Of a stretch of DNA of 64,000 bases, positions 40,469-50,500 are shown piece by piece. The notes under the pieces are model-generated. The model made no database searches and had not been told where the DNA came from. It saw only the letters and a program-made list of their open reading frames with translations. The translations under genes were made by a program, and so were the position numbers. Positions within the stretch are counted from its first letter, which is position 1, and every line of letters starts with the position of its first letter. The DNA comes from Zelonia costaricensis (taxonomy: Eukaryota; Euglenozoa; Kinetoplastea; Trypanosomatida; Trypanosomatidae): NCBI GenBank assembly GCA_030849075.1, contig JASAOO010003480.1:1-64000 (forward strand). Direction: 5' to 3'.

Positions 40469-40545
40469 CGCTCTCTCTGCTGATTTTTGCCCGTGACGCG
40501 CCGTCGCCCTTGTCAGCGAGGGGGAGAAGATGGAGGTGTGCGCGC
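38110..40545. other. Intergenic spacer, 2.4 kb
   Basis: No gene is seen. It contains GT tracts (38309-38323, 38697-38724, 38845-38860), CA tracts (38985-39001, 39242-39262, 39354-39369, 40430-40466) and G runs. It includes the 3' UTR of the kinesin gene. Confidence 0.6.
40430..40466. repeat. (CA)n microsatellite
   Basis: About 18 CA units on the plus strand, read as GT in the kinesin mRNA sense, starting some 80 nt after the kinesin stop codon. Confidence 0.9.
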
Positions 40546-43500
40546 TCAGTAGGACGGGGAGGAGACGAGGCCACAACTGTTCGGCGACTGCGCATCCGAC
40601 GCGCACGTGCTTCGGCTCACCGTCAGGTCATCCGCCAGAGACCCCTTGCGCCGTGAGAGCGGCGCAGACGAGGGCTGCCCGTGACGATGCTGTAGCGGAG
40701 CACTGCCGTCCTTGACGGCCGGCGAATGCGTTGGCGTGCCGTCGATGCTGCTGTAGCGGGGCAGGCTGGGCTGTGGCGTCGTCGAGCACTCCAGCAGCCG
40801 TGCGACCGTCAGCGGCGAGGCGGTGCCGCCCCCACCTGCAGCGCCGCCGCTCACGTTCGACCCCGGCGACGCGCGCTGGCCCTGGCCTCGGTCTGGCGAG
40901 CCGTGGCCTGCGCTTCCGCCCCCACCGTTGGTGCGGTCCAGACCTGACTCGCAGCTGACGTTCATGCTGCTGGACGAGGAGAGGCGAGAGAGGCTCGCCG
41001 TCATGGTGGGGGTGCCGCCGCCGGTGTAGTCGGGCTGGCTCGAGAAGCCCGTGTCCTCCGACGTGGCGGACCGGCGCTTCGGCGTGCAGATGGAGCTCGT
41101 GGTCAGCGACCGCGTGAGGCGGCGCCAATTGCTGGTCGCCGTCGATGGCGGCGAGGCACCAGCCCCACCCGCACCGCTGCTGCTGTTTTTGTGCTTCGCG
41201 CCTTTTCGGGAGCCGGACGTCGCGCCCGTCGTGCGGCCGAACCCGTTTGCCGTGGTGTACGACACGGTGGTGTTGATGGTCGTGAACTTGTTGCCGCTCC
41301 CGCTCACGCCGCCGTAGCTCAGCTTGCGCGGTCCTGTCATGCCGCCCTCTGCCCCGTCTGACGTCCGCGACGTCCCTGTCGACCCACCGGTGCTGCTGGC
41401 GCTGCCGTTCATGGAGGCCTGCGCGCGCAGGGCGGCGGCGGTGTTGGAGCGCACAAAGGCTATCCCGCGCGGCGACCCGACCGACCCACGCGCCGGCCCC
41501 CGGCGGGGGCTGCTGCCGCTGGCCTTCTTCACGGCACTGTCTGATGTGGCAGAGAGCGACGGGGTGCCGCCGCCGCCAGCACCGCTGATGCTGCGGGCCC
41601 TCCTCGCCGTGAGCCCTGTCGGTGGCCTGCGCGGCAGTGACTCTGCTGGCGCAATGTCGTCCGTGGACGAGGCGGAGCGGGTGAAGGACGTGGGGGCCGA
41701 CAAGGAGCGCTGCAGCGTCAGTGCGGTGCCTGCCGCGGGCGCTGCCCCCGTGCCACCGCCGCCGGACTTCTTCCGCCCCATCCCTGCACGCTTCTTGCCT
41801 GGCGCAGCGCTCGCCGCGCTCGTGGGGCCGCGCGTGAGGCCGGTAGGGCTGATGGTGCGCCCATATGCGCTAGGGTCGGCAACGGCGCCGGGCTTGGATC
41901 GCTGGCGCGCCTTCTCCTTCTTGCGCCCAGGCGTGTGCTGCTGCTGCTGCTGGTGTTGCTGGGTCACCGCCCCATGCTGCGGGTCCGCTGCGGTGCCGCT
42001 CATACCGACAGTGGTCACCACAGGGGATGGCAGGTAGCCGTGCCGCGTCCGCACACCGCCGCCGCCATCGGCGCCGTTGCCGCTCGTGTCCCGGTCGCCA
42101 CCGGTCAGGTGCAGTGACTCGGCTGTCGCCACGAGATCGCGGAAGTGCTCGGCGAGGTGGTGGTTGCCGTTCCCGTTCACGGACCCGCCCCCGCGAACGG
42201 GGCTGCGACTGCTCCCGTTGCTGTGGCCCCCGCCTCCGCCAGCGCCCGGGCGGTTGGTGGGGCTGGGTGCCAGCGGCGGGTGCGCGAAGGCCTGCGCGCT
42301 TGGCGGCGAGTGTTGCCGCTGTTGCTGCTGTCCGGCGGGGCCCGGCGTGGACGGCGCGAGCGGCGGCGTGTTCACGGCGGAGCCGAGTGCCGACTCGAAG
42401 ACGGGCATCATCTGCGCCGTCGCCGTGGTCGGCAGCAGCGCGTAGAGCAGCGCGACATCAGCCGCCTCGGCCGCCGCGACCGCGTTGCCGCTGTTCGCGT
42501 AGCGGTTGAGCTGTGCGTGTGTCGCGTACGGGCGGAGGCGGTGGATCGCCTCGATGCACTTGCTCAGCGCGTCCGCATATTCGGCCTCGCGATTGAAGAG
42601 GGAGCGGCACTCTTGGTGGTAGTGCGCCGCGAGGCACTCCGCCTCGGTGCACCCCTGCCGCAGCCGCGTGTTGTCCAGCAGCAGCTCGAGCGCGGTGCCC
42701 TGCCGCTCTCGCAGCAACTCCTGCCGCGTTGCGTCGAACTGCCGGTCAACGTCGTCCAGCCGCGCCGTCAGTTCCGTCAGCTTCGCCGCCTGCTCCGCTT
42801 GAGACGACTCCATGCCAGCGATGACCTTGCGCAGCCCGGCCACGCCCACCGCCGTGCCGCCGTCGCCGCCCACCTCGCCGCGCAGCCGGCTACTGGAGGC
42901 GTTGCTGACGAGGAAGGTGGCCAGCCGCCACTGCTTCTCGCGGAGCTGCGTTTCGCCATCGCGCTGCCGCTCCTGCGCGTCACGCACCTCATGGTAGAGA
43001 CTCTCCTTCTGGGCCGAGTAGTTCTTGAGCCGCGCCTCCAGCTCCGAGAAGAGCGGCGTGTTCTCGGCGAACACCGAGGGCCGCGCGGTGCGGGAGCTGA
43101 CCGATGGGCGCGGGAGACTGCTGCTGGTCGACAGCGGCCCGTCCACGGCGCGCGGCGAGATGGAGGCGCGCGAGTTGTTTGCGGTTGAGGCGGAGCGGCC
43201 GGGCACGGGCGGCACCCCGCCTGGGGCGGCGAATGCCGCCGCCGCAGCACCACCAGCAGTGGCGCTGACCGCGGACGGGGTGAGGGTCCCGCGCTGGCCG
43301 CCTTTGCCGGTGAGCGGCGGTGGAAATCCAGCCCCAAGGGATGCAGCCGCGGGGGTGCCCTGTGAGGAGGTGGGGGACGGGCTTCCGCGTCCGCTAGGGC
43401 CAGTGGTGGAGGGCGAGGAGGCGAGGGACGCTGCTGCGGGTCGGGTGGCTTTCGGCGACGCAGGCGCCGCCTCCGTGACACCTCGCCCGCTCCCCTGCCC

Positions 43501-45210
43501 TTTGCCTTTACCCGCAGCTACAGCTACCGTGGCCTCGCTGCCGTGCTGCTCGGGCGCGTCGGCGTCGGCGTCGTCGTCCGAGTTGTCGCCCTCTTCGCCG
43601 GTGAGCATGGCCAGCCGCGCGCGGGTGAGGGCGAGCTCCTCGCGCAGCTCATCAATCACCGCCTCCTGCGTCTTCGCAAGTTGGCTCGAGTTGACGGCGA
43701 ACTCATTGCGGTACGCCACGACCTGGATCTCCTTCGCGTTCATGGCGAACTTCATCGTGTTGACCGCCTCCTCGATGTGACGCGTGCTCGGGCTGAGGCA
43801 GAAGAGCATCTGCGTGCGGCAGTTACCGCCGATGCTGTCGCGCAGCAGCCGCGTCAGCTTCGACCCGCGGTAGGGAATGAAAATCTTGCTGCCGCCCTTG
43901 CCGGCGGTTTGCTGGCGGCGCACCTTCTGCAGCGCGAGGCTCTGCACCACGGCGCCGAGGGCCAGCAGCGAGCGGTTGATGTTGCCGCCTTCGCGCAGTC
44001 GCGTGCCAGTGTTGTTCGTCGCCGCCGCTCGCTCGGAGCCGGCGAGATCGGCGAACTGGACTTTCGCGATCGTCACGGTCGGTGTCGCGGCGGTGGCGGC
44101 ACCGCCCCCGGCTGTGGCGCTGCCGCTACTCGTGGTGCCGGACGACGCCCTCTTCTTTTTCTTCGCAGCACCTTTCTTGGAGGGGGAGCGCGGCTGCCCG
44201 GCGCCGGAGGACGACAGGGAGGCGGGGTCGGCCATGTCGTCGTCTGCGGCCGGGCTCGGCTGTGGCGTTCCGTCGTCGGCGTCGTCACCGTTCACGCGCC
44301 CGCCAGCCGTGGTGCCGCTGCTGCTGCCGCCCTCTCGCACCTCGACCTCGACTGTGATGATTGCGTGCGAGCGGCTCGACTGCGCGTTGGCGTCGGTGGC
44401 GGCGACAAAGCGCTGGGCGTGGCCGTGCTCGATGCCGCGCGCGAACTCTTCGAGGGTCTCGGGAAAGATGTGGGTGAGGCCCTGGATGTGCAGCCCGCCG
44501 TTCGTGTTGAAGCCCGGCGCCGTGCTGTCCGCGTCGCTGGCGAGGCCAGTCACCTCGCGCACCTGCAGCGGCACCCGCTTCGCATCGCGGCTGGCAGCGG
44601 CGCCGCCCTTGCTCGTGATGGCCGGCCTCGCAAGCAGGTCGAAGACATCCTCGTTGTACACCTCGAGGAAGCTGCACTTGATGCGCACACGCTTGCCCTC
44701 CTCCTCCTCCAGGCGGTCCTTCTCCGCAAAGATGTCCTGCACGGCCTGGTAGACGATGCCCGCCGCACTCATGGTGCTGCCAAACATAGTGTGCGTTTTG
44801 CCGGAGCCGGTCGCGCCGTACGCGAGGATGGAGCCGTTGATGCCGTGGAAGACGCCCTCCACGATGCGCTTGCACAACTGCTCGTACACCTCGATCTGCG
44901 AGGCGTGCGTGTGGAAGACCTGGTCGACGGAGAACTGGTACGGGCGCGTAGTGGCGCGCACGGGCTGGGAGGCGGGGGCGGGCCGGCTCGCCCGCGTGGC
45001 CCCGCTACCGCGTGCTTTGCTGTTGCTGCCGTCGATGACGATGCTCTCCGGCAGGCACTGGATGCAGTTGTGCACCCGCGCGTCGGCCCGCTCCTTCGTC
45101 GAGAGCGGCCGCACGCGCACGACAACCCCGACGCCTTCGTTGTAGACGGTGTTGTTGTTCATCGCGGCCCCGGCGCCGCGCGGCGACGACGCCCCTGGGG
45201 ATCGCGTCAT
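40546..45210 (-). CDS. Kinesin with N-terminal motor, possibly kinesin-8-like
   Basis: 1554 residues from the ATG at 45208-45210; the open frame upstream begins with TTG. An alternative ATG lies at 45160-45162 (MNNNTVY). The motor spans about residues 25-505: VGVVVRVRPL, P-loop GATGSGKT at 132-139, switch I SSRSH at 278-282, switch II DLAGSE at 388-393, then IPYRGSKLTRLLRDS and IEEAVNTMKFAMNAKEI. About 90 low-complexity residues are inserted between switch I and switch II. A short coiled coil lies near residue 510-545 and others near 750-860. The remaining half is Ser/Gly/Pro-rich. ATP-driven movement along microtubules is expected. The GVFHGINGSILAYGATGSGKTHTM and GIVYQAVQDIF features resemble kinesin-8, but the subfamily is not certain. 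The AG at 45252-45253 follows TCTTTCTCC. Confidence 0.96.
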   Translation of the reverse strand: MTRSPGASSPRGAGAAMNNNTVYNEGVGVVVRVRPLSTKERADARVHNCIQCLPESIVIDGSNSKARGSGATRASRPAPASQPVRATTRPYQFSVDQVFHTHASQIEVYEQLCKRIVEGVFHGINGSILAYGATGSGKTHTMFGSTMSAAGIVYQAVQDIFAEKDRLEEEEGKRVRIKCSFLEVYNEDVFDLLARPAITSKGGAAASRDAKRVPLQVREVTGLASDADSTAPGFNTNGGLHIQGLTHIFPETLEEFARGIEHGHAQRFVAATDANAQSSRSHAIITVEVEVREGGSSSGTTAGGRVNGDDADDGTPQPSPAADDDMADPASLSSSGAGQPRSPSKKGAAKKKKRASSGTTSSGSATAGGGAATAATPTVTIAKVQFADLAGSERAAATNNTGTRLREGGNINRSLLALGAVVQSLALQKVRRQQTAGKGGSKIFIPYRGSKLTRLLRDSIGGNCRTQMLFCLSPSTRHIEEAVNTMKFAMNAKEIQVVAYRNEFAVNSSQLAKTQEAVIDELREELALTRARLAMLTGEEGDNSDDDADADAPEQHGSEATVAVAAGKGKGQGSGRGVTEAAPASPKATRPAAASLASSPSTTGPSGRGSPSPTSSQGTPAAASLGAGFPPPLTGKGGQRGTLTPSAVSATAGGAAAAAFAAPGGVPPVPGRSASTANNSRASISPRAVDGPLSTSSSLPRPSVSSRTARPSVFAENTPLFSELEARLKNYSAQKESLYHEVRDAQERQRDGETQLREKQWRLATFLVSNASSSRLRGEVGGDGGTAVGVAGLRKVIAGMESSQAEQAAKLTELTARLDDVDRQFDATRQELLRERQGTALELLLDNTRLRQGCTEAECLAAHYHQECRSLFNREAEYADALSKCIEAIHRLRPYATHAQLNRYANSGNAVAAAEAADVALLYALLPTTATAQMMPVFESALGSAVNTPPLAPSTPGPAGQQQQRQHSPPSAQAFAHPPLAPSPTNRPGAGGGGGHSNGSSRSPVRGGGSVNGNGNHHLAEHFRDLVATAESLHLTGGDRDTSGNGADGGGGVRTRHGYLPSPVVTTVGMSGTAADPQHGAVTQQHQQQQQHTPGRKKEKARQRSKPGAVADPSAYGRTISPTGLTRGPTSAASAAPGKKRAGMGRKKSGGGGTGAAPAAGTALTLQRSLSAPTSFTRSASSTDDIAPAESLPRRPPTGLTARRARSISGAGGGGTPSLSATSDSAVKKASGSSPRRGPARGSVGSPRGIAFVRSNTAAALRAQASMNGSASSTGGSTGTSRTSDGAEGGMTGPRKLSYGGVSGSGNKFTTINTTVSYTTANGFGRTTGATSGSRKGAKHKNSSSGAGGAGASPPSTATSNWRRLTRSLTTSSICTPKRRSATSEDTGFSSQPDYTGGGTPTMTASLSRLSSSSSMNVSCESGLDRTNGGGGSAGHGSPDRGQGQRASPGSNVSGGAAGGGGTASPLTVARLLECSTTPQPSLPRYSSIDGTPTHSPAVKDGSAPLQHRHGQPSSAPLSRRKGSLADDLTVSRSTCASDAQSPNSCGLVSSPSY

Positions 45211-45253
45211 GGCAGCGGTGCTGCTTGATGCAGGTGGAGCGTCCACAGATTCT

Positions 45254-47521
45254 TCGGAGAAAGAGCGCACCAAAGACGTGCGGTTGAATGCACCTCGTCC
45301 AGGGGCAACCAGAGCAAGAGGTCCCCGCGCGCACGTCGCCTCTCTTGGCGCCGCTGCCAGCGCCCGAGTAACAGAGCGGGAAGTGGCACGCGAGTAAGGC
45401 AGCCACCGCACAGCACGAGGGCGCAACGGGAAAGAAAGAAGAGAAAGAAATCACACCAGCGGCAAAGCACACAAACACAACTGCAGACACACACACACAC
45501 ACACACACCGAAGCACGGACCGACGGGACAGTACGGCTCAGCGGCGCGTACAATCACGGGCCTAGACGAGAGACCCCCGGAAACTGAGGTTGAAGGGGGG
45601 AGTGAAGTGGAGTTAAGAGATGAGAGACAATTAACTTGGCAGCACGGCTACTGCACCCATACGGGGCTCTGACGTCCCCTTTTTTTTTTGGGGGGGGGTG
45701 GAAAGAGAAAGGGAAACAAACGGCACAAGGGAAGGGGGGGGATTTGTGTTGCTGATGCCGAGAAAGAGGAAGCGAGATGAGCGGAGTGGTCGCCAACGCA
45801 CACACACAAGAACCGAAGAGGTGAGTGTGTTGGCGTCGGTGCGGGCGTGGCGGTGAGGGAAAGGGTGAAAGGCGAGGAGGCGGGGAACTCAACAAGAACG
45901 ACTACGGAGATGAAAGAAGTGGGAAGGGGGGGGGAAAGCGGAGGGGGAGGGGGGGTATCGTGGTGGGCAGGTGAAGAACGCAATCGAAGGAGCAAGAGAG
46001 CAAAGAGGACAAATCGAAGATTTCGCGTGTAGAGGAAGACGGGAGAAGCAAACTCAAAAGAAGAAGAACAAGCAGACCGTGGGCAGCACCTGAAATGCCT
46101 TCAACACACGGGACGTCGACACACTGGGAGTCCAAAGCAAACACACACACACAGCCAAAGAAGAAGAAAAAAAGAAAAGAGGGCGCAGTCCTATTGGGGG
46201 AGGGGGAGGGCGGCCAACCACAGGAGAAGAGGAGGAGCAGTGCTGAGGTGGAGGTTGGCAAAAAGGGGATTGTGATTGCTGGTGCGTTTGCAGGTCAGGT
46301 GTAGCACCCGTTCAACAGCAGTCCTTTTTGAGTTCGTGTGCTTCGCTCTGTGTGTTTCTTCAAGATCTTATCTTGGGCAGGTCGCCAGGGACGCGGGCTG
46401 GCGACGCTGCCAGAGAACAGAGGGGGGGGTACCGTTCCTTTTGTATGCGTGAATGTTTGGGAAAGAGGAGGGGGAGGGGGTGATGTCGGGATGGGAGTGT
46501 ATGAGTGGGAGGGGGGGGGGGCAGGGTTGGTAAGTGCGTGAGGGGGACGGAGATGGCTCTGAGCGGCTCGTGAACGCTGGAGCCGGCTGCAGAGTACCTC
46601 GTCGTCGTGCTTCCCCCAATTTGTTTTGTGCTCTGTTCTGCTTTCTGTTTTTTGAGTGTGCACATAAACGTGTGTGTGTGTGTTTGTGTGTGTGTTCGAA
46701 TTTGTGAGCACGCATCCGGCAGGTCATCGGGAAAAGTGAGCAAGGTGATCGCACGAGTGAAGGGGGGGGGGGCACTGAGTATCCGTTCATCGAGGCAAAC
46801 GCTCAAGCGGAAGCCACCAACAACCAAAGAAGAAGTGCCTCATTTCGAAGTGGGCTGCCGGTCTGTGAAGACGCACGCGTGGAGTGGCTTGCCTTCTGTG
46901 TTTTGTGTTTGACTTTGTTGGCCTCTTGACGGTACGAGCTATCCGACAAGATCAGCAAAGACAGCGTCTGTTTACCCATCAGAAGACTGCCTTCGCCCGC
47001 TCCGCTCCCGAGCCTTCTCTCCCTCCCCCTCCCACACGTGCGGCTGCGCTGTTTGCGTCTCGCGAATGCAAGGAGAGAGCGAGAGGTGGGGGGAGGGGTG
47101 TTGCTGCGGAGGCGCTAGACAGGCTCGCTGGCTTTGTGTTTGCATCTTTTCTTTTTGTTTTAGTTTCTCTGAGAATGAGTCTGAGTAGGTTGAGGGGAGC
47201 CACACGTCTTGTGTGCACACAACGGCACCACCAGACGCTGGAGAATAGAGGAAGGACAAACTCAAGGCACAACACGTCCACGGGGTGCTGGCAAAATCGG
47301 TGATGTACTTCGTCGCTAACGGAGAGGAGGAGAAAACACGTTAAGTGCTGCACGGCGACGAGGACGTGATTCGAACGGCTCTTCGCGTTTTTCTGTTGCA
47401 CGACGCTTGACGCACACGCACCCGGAAAGCACACACACAGTCACACACACACACACACATTCCACAGAAGAGGGAAACACACAAGTACTTGATGACACAC
47501 GGCTCGAGTTCCTTTCCCTCG
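45254..47521. other. Intergenic spacer, 2.3 kb
   Basis: No gene is supported. It contains CA at 45487-45508, T10/G8 runs at 45680-45698, several G runs (46420-46430, 46510-46520) and GT at 46670-46693. It includes the 3' UTR of the PDS5-like gene. Confidence 0.6.
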
Positions 47522-50500
47522 TCACGCAGGCGCGCGATCGTAGCGAGCGCGGAGCTGGTCTTTCGCGTACTGCAGCAGCTCCTCCATCTCCGAGTGGAGA
47601 GAGAGCGTCAGCCCCGCAATGGCGCCGCCCTTCCCCGTCGCCTCGGCGTCAGCCACCTCGCGCGCGGCGTGCTCTGTCGCAAGCCGCTGCTGCTGGTCCA
47701 GCTCGCCAAGGGCGTCTTCTAGTCGGCCACGGACGACCTTCCAGCGGAGCTGCGCGATGTCGCCCTTCTTCAAGCCGCGAAAGAGGTCATCGAGCGCGGC
47801 GTCGATCGCGAGGCGCTGCTGGGCCGCCTGCTTCGCCTCCCACGCCTCTGCCGCCCCGCCCGGCGCGCCCTCGTCAGGGCTGCTTGCACTCTCCGCCACG
47901 GTCGGCTCCGTGCGCGCGCGGGACGGCGGCGTGCTGCCCTGACTCGCCTCCTCTGCCGCCTCAGCCTCGAAGTCCACGTCGTCTGTCCCGACCGCGACGT
48001 GCGTCTGCGAGGGGGCGGAGGGGGACAGGGAAGCAGCAGCACTGAACGTGACAGACGGCGAACGCGGCCGCTTGCGGGGCCCGGCGTGCGCTGTGTCGCT
48101 GCGCACCATCGCATCGCCACCGCGCCGCGGCGCGCCTGTGCTGCCCGCCTCGTGCTCGTCCCGTGCGTCCTCGCGCTCGAGTGAGACGGCGGCGGACGAG
48201 GCTCGCGACGTGGTGGCGCGGCTGCTGGCGCGACTCCCGTGTCCACCACCACCGCCGCCGCCGCCGCCGCCGCCGCCGCTCGCCGACGTCGGCACGCGGA
48301 ACGGCGGGTTCGCCGACACGCGCACGCTGTCGCTGAGGTACACCGTCTCCAGCAGCGCCTGCGGGTTGGCGCGGGTCGTGCGGACAAAGCAGGAGGGCAG
48401 CAGCACGGCACCCGGGTAGCGGCGCAGGTCCTCGGCGCGACTCTGCCGCTGCCCAAGACACTCAAGCAGCACGCGACTTGCCAGGTCGCACATCACGCGG
48501 CACGCATCGCTGGTCGGTGCAAGGGCGTCATCGGCCTGCTTGATCTTGCTGAGCAGCTCGACGACGAAGCCGGCGCACTGGGTGCCGTGCCGGAGGAGCT
48601 CGCCGATCAGCAAGTGCCAGACGCGCTGGAAGGCGGTGAACTGGTTGTCCGCCTCCTCGCTCGCGTAGTAGGGGTGGTGGGCGAGGAAAAGCACAAGAAA
48701 CGGAATCGCGTACTCGCAGTAGCAGTACAGGGCGGCCGGGGACGACAGCGACACACCCTGACTCGCCTGCTTGGCGCGCAGGTGATCGCCCACCATCTCG
48801 ACCAGCGAGCGGAGTCGCTGGAAGGAGCTCTTGTTGTCTTCACTGATGGCCGTCAGCAGCAGCAGCGCCGCAACGCGCATGTCGCACGTGCGGTGCACGA
48901 GGTGCCCAGCCAGCTTCGTCTGCACGACGTGGCGCACCTGCGCGTCCTCCTCCACAGACAGGACCACTGCCACGGCGAGCTCGCGGGCCATGTCTGGCGA
49001 TGGGGTGAGCAGGAGCTTCACCAGCTGCTGCTCGACCGCCAGGCGCCGCTGGCAGGCGCCGAGGCTCGCCGCTGCGAGGCCGCTGGAGGCCGCCACGGCT
49101 TTGTAGCCGTGCAGAAGGGCGTCAGTGACAAGTGACACCGCCGCGGCGCGCGTGACGGTGTTGCCGGCCGGAGACGCTGGAGAGGGTGGCGCACTCACAC
49201 GGCCACCACCGCCGCCGCCGCTGCTACTGCTGCTGGTGGTGCCGCTCGGGCACAGCGCCACCAGCGCCACCAGCGCCTTGGCTGCCCCGTCCACTACGGC
49301 GGACGCGATGGAGCGGGTGCGGGACAGCGGTGCGGCGCCACCCTCGCTGGCAAGCTTTGACAGCGCCTTCGTCTTGCTGCGCTCTGCCGCGTCGCTTGTG
49401 TCCGTCATTGCAGCGTTCAGCAGCGACGAGAGCGACGTGAGCAGCGCAGGCGCCGGAGTCGCCGTGTCTGCCGGGGTGCGTGCCGGCTTCGTGTTCGACG
49501 TCACCTTCAGCAACGTCGCCGCGTGTGGCGTTGCGCTATCGGCACTGCGGGCAAGTGCCTTGACGCTGGCGAGCCAGGCCACGACTTTAACGTCGTTCGT
49601 GAGGGGCCCGCGCTGGACGAGCCGCTCCCACAGCGCGGCAGCCAGCGAGTCCAGCGCAGCGGCGGCGTGCGGGGCGTAGGCGTTCACACGCCGCAGGGCC
49701 ACGAGCGTGCGTGTCGCCTGCTTGGCGAGCTGCTTGAGGGCAGCAAGCGCTGCGGCGGTAGTGGAGCCGCCGGCCGGCGCGCTCGAGGTGCGCGGAAGAG
49801 CCTGCTGCATGGGCAGCGCCGCCAACGCCATGTCACTCAGCGTGCGGATGAGTGAGTCGATCACGCCGCCAGCGGTGCTGCTGCTCCCGTTGTCATCACT
49901 CCCATCACAGGTGCTCTTTGTCATTGCCGTGGCCCACTGCTGCAGCGCGTGTAGGAGCAGCGCGCACCACCGCGGCGGCGGACCAACCGCGAGCCGCGCC
50001 GCCGCCCGCAGCGCGTCGGCCAGCTCACTCGTGCACCGCGCCGCGTACGCCGGGGTTGCCGCGGTGAGCAGCAGCAGCGCTCGCAACGCTCCCACCGCAC
50101 CGTCTTCGTCCACCGCGACCTCGTGCCGGGCACTCTGGAAGATGCTCCGGTGCAGGCGCCGCAGCAGCTCCGCAACGTGCGCGGGCTGCACTGGGGTCGT
50201 GAGCTGCGGGGCGAGGTGGCGCTTCACAAAGGTCACCTCCTCCGGGCTGACCCGCCCAGTGAGGGCGCGCACGAGGCTCTCGCGCGCGTCGATCCCGTCG
50301 AGGTGCGCGTCGTCGCAGGCGCGCAGCAGCGAGCGCCGCACCACGTCGTCCTTCGCGCGGAACAGCGCGTCCCACTCCCCCTTGGCGGCCCCCGTGGTGT
50401 CGCGCAGGAAGACGAGGAGGCGGTGAATGGCGTGGATGCGCTGCTGCCCCTCGACCGACTTCACATCGCCGCTGCTCGCCTTGACGGCAGCGTGGAACTC

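Noticed and set aside
43543..45228. 561-codon plus-strand open frame
   Set aside because: It is antisense to the kinesin motor region, where the minus strand shows every kinesin motif.
45211..45426. Start of the kinesin at 45426
   Set aside because: That codon is TTG. No ATG occurs in frame before 45208-45210.
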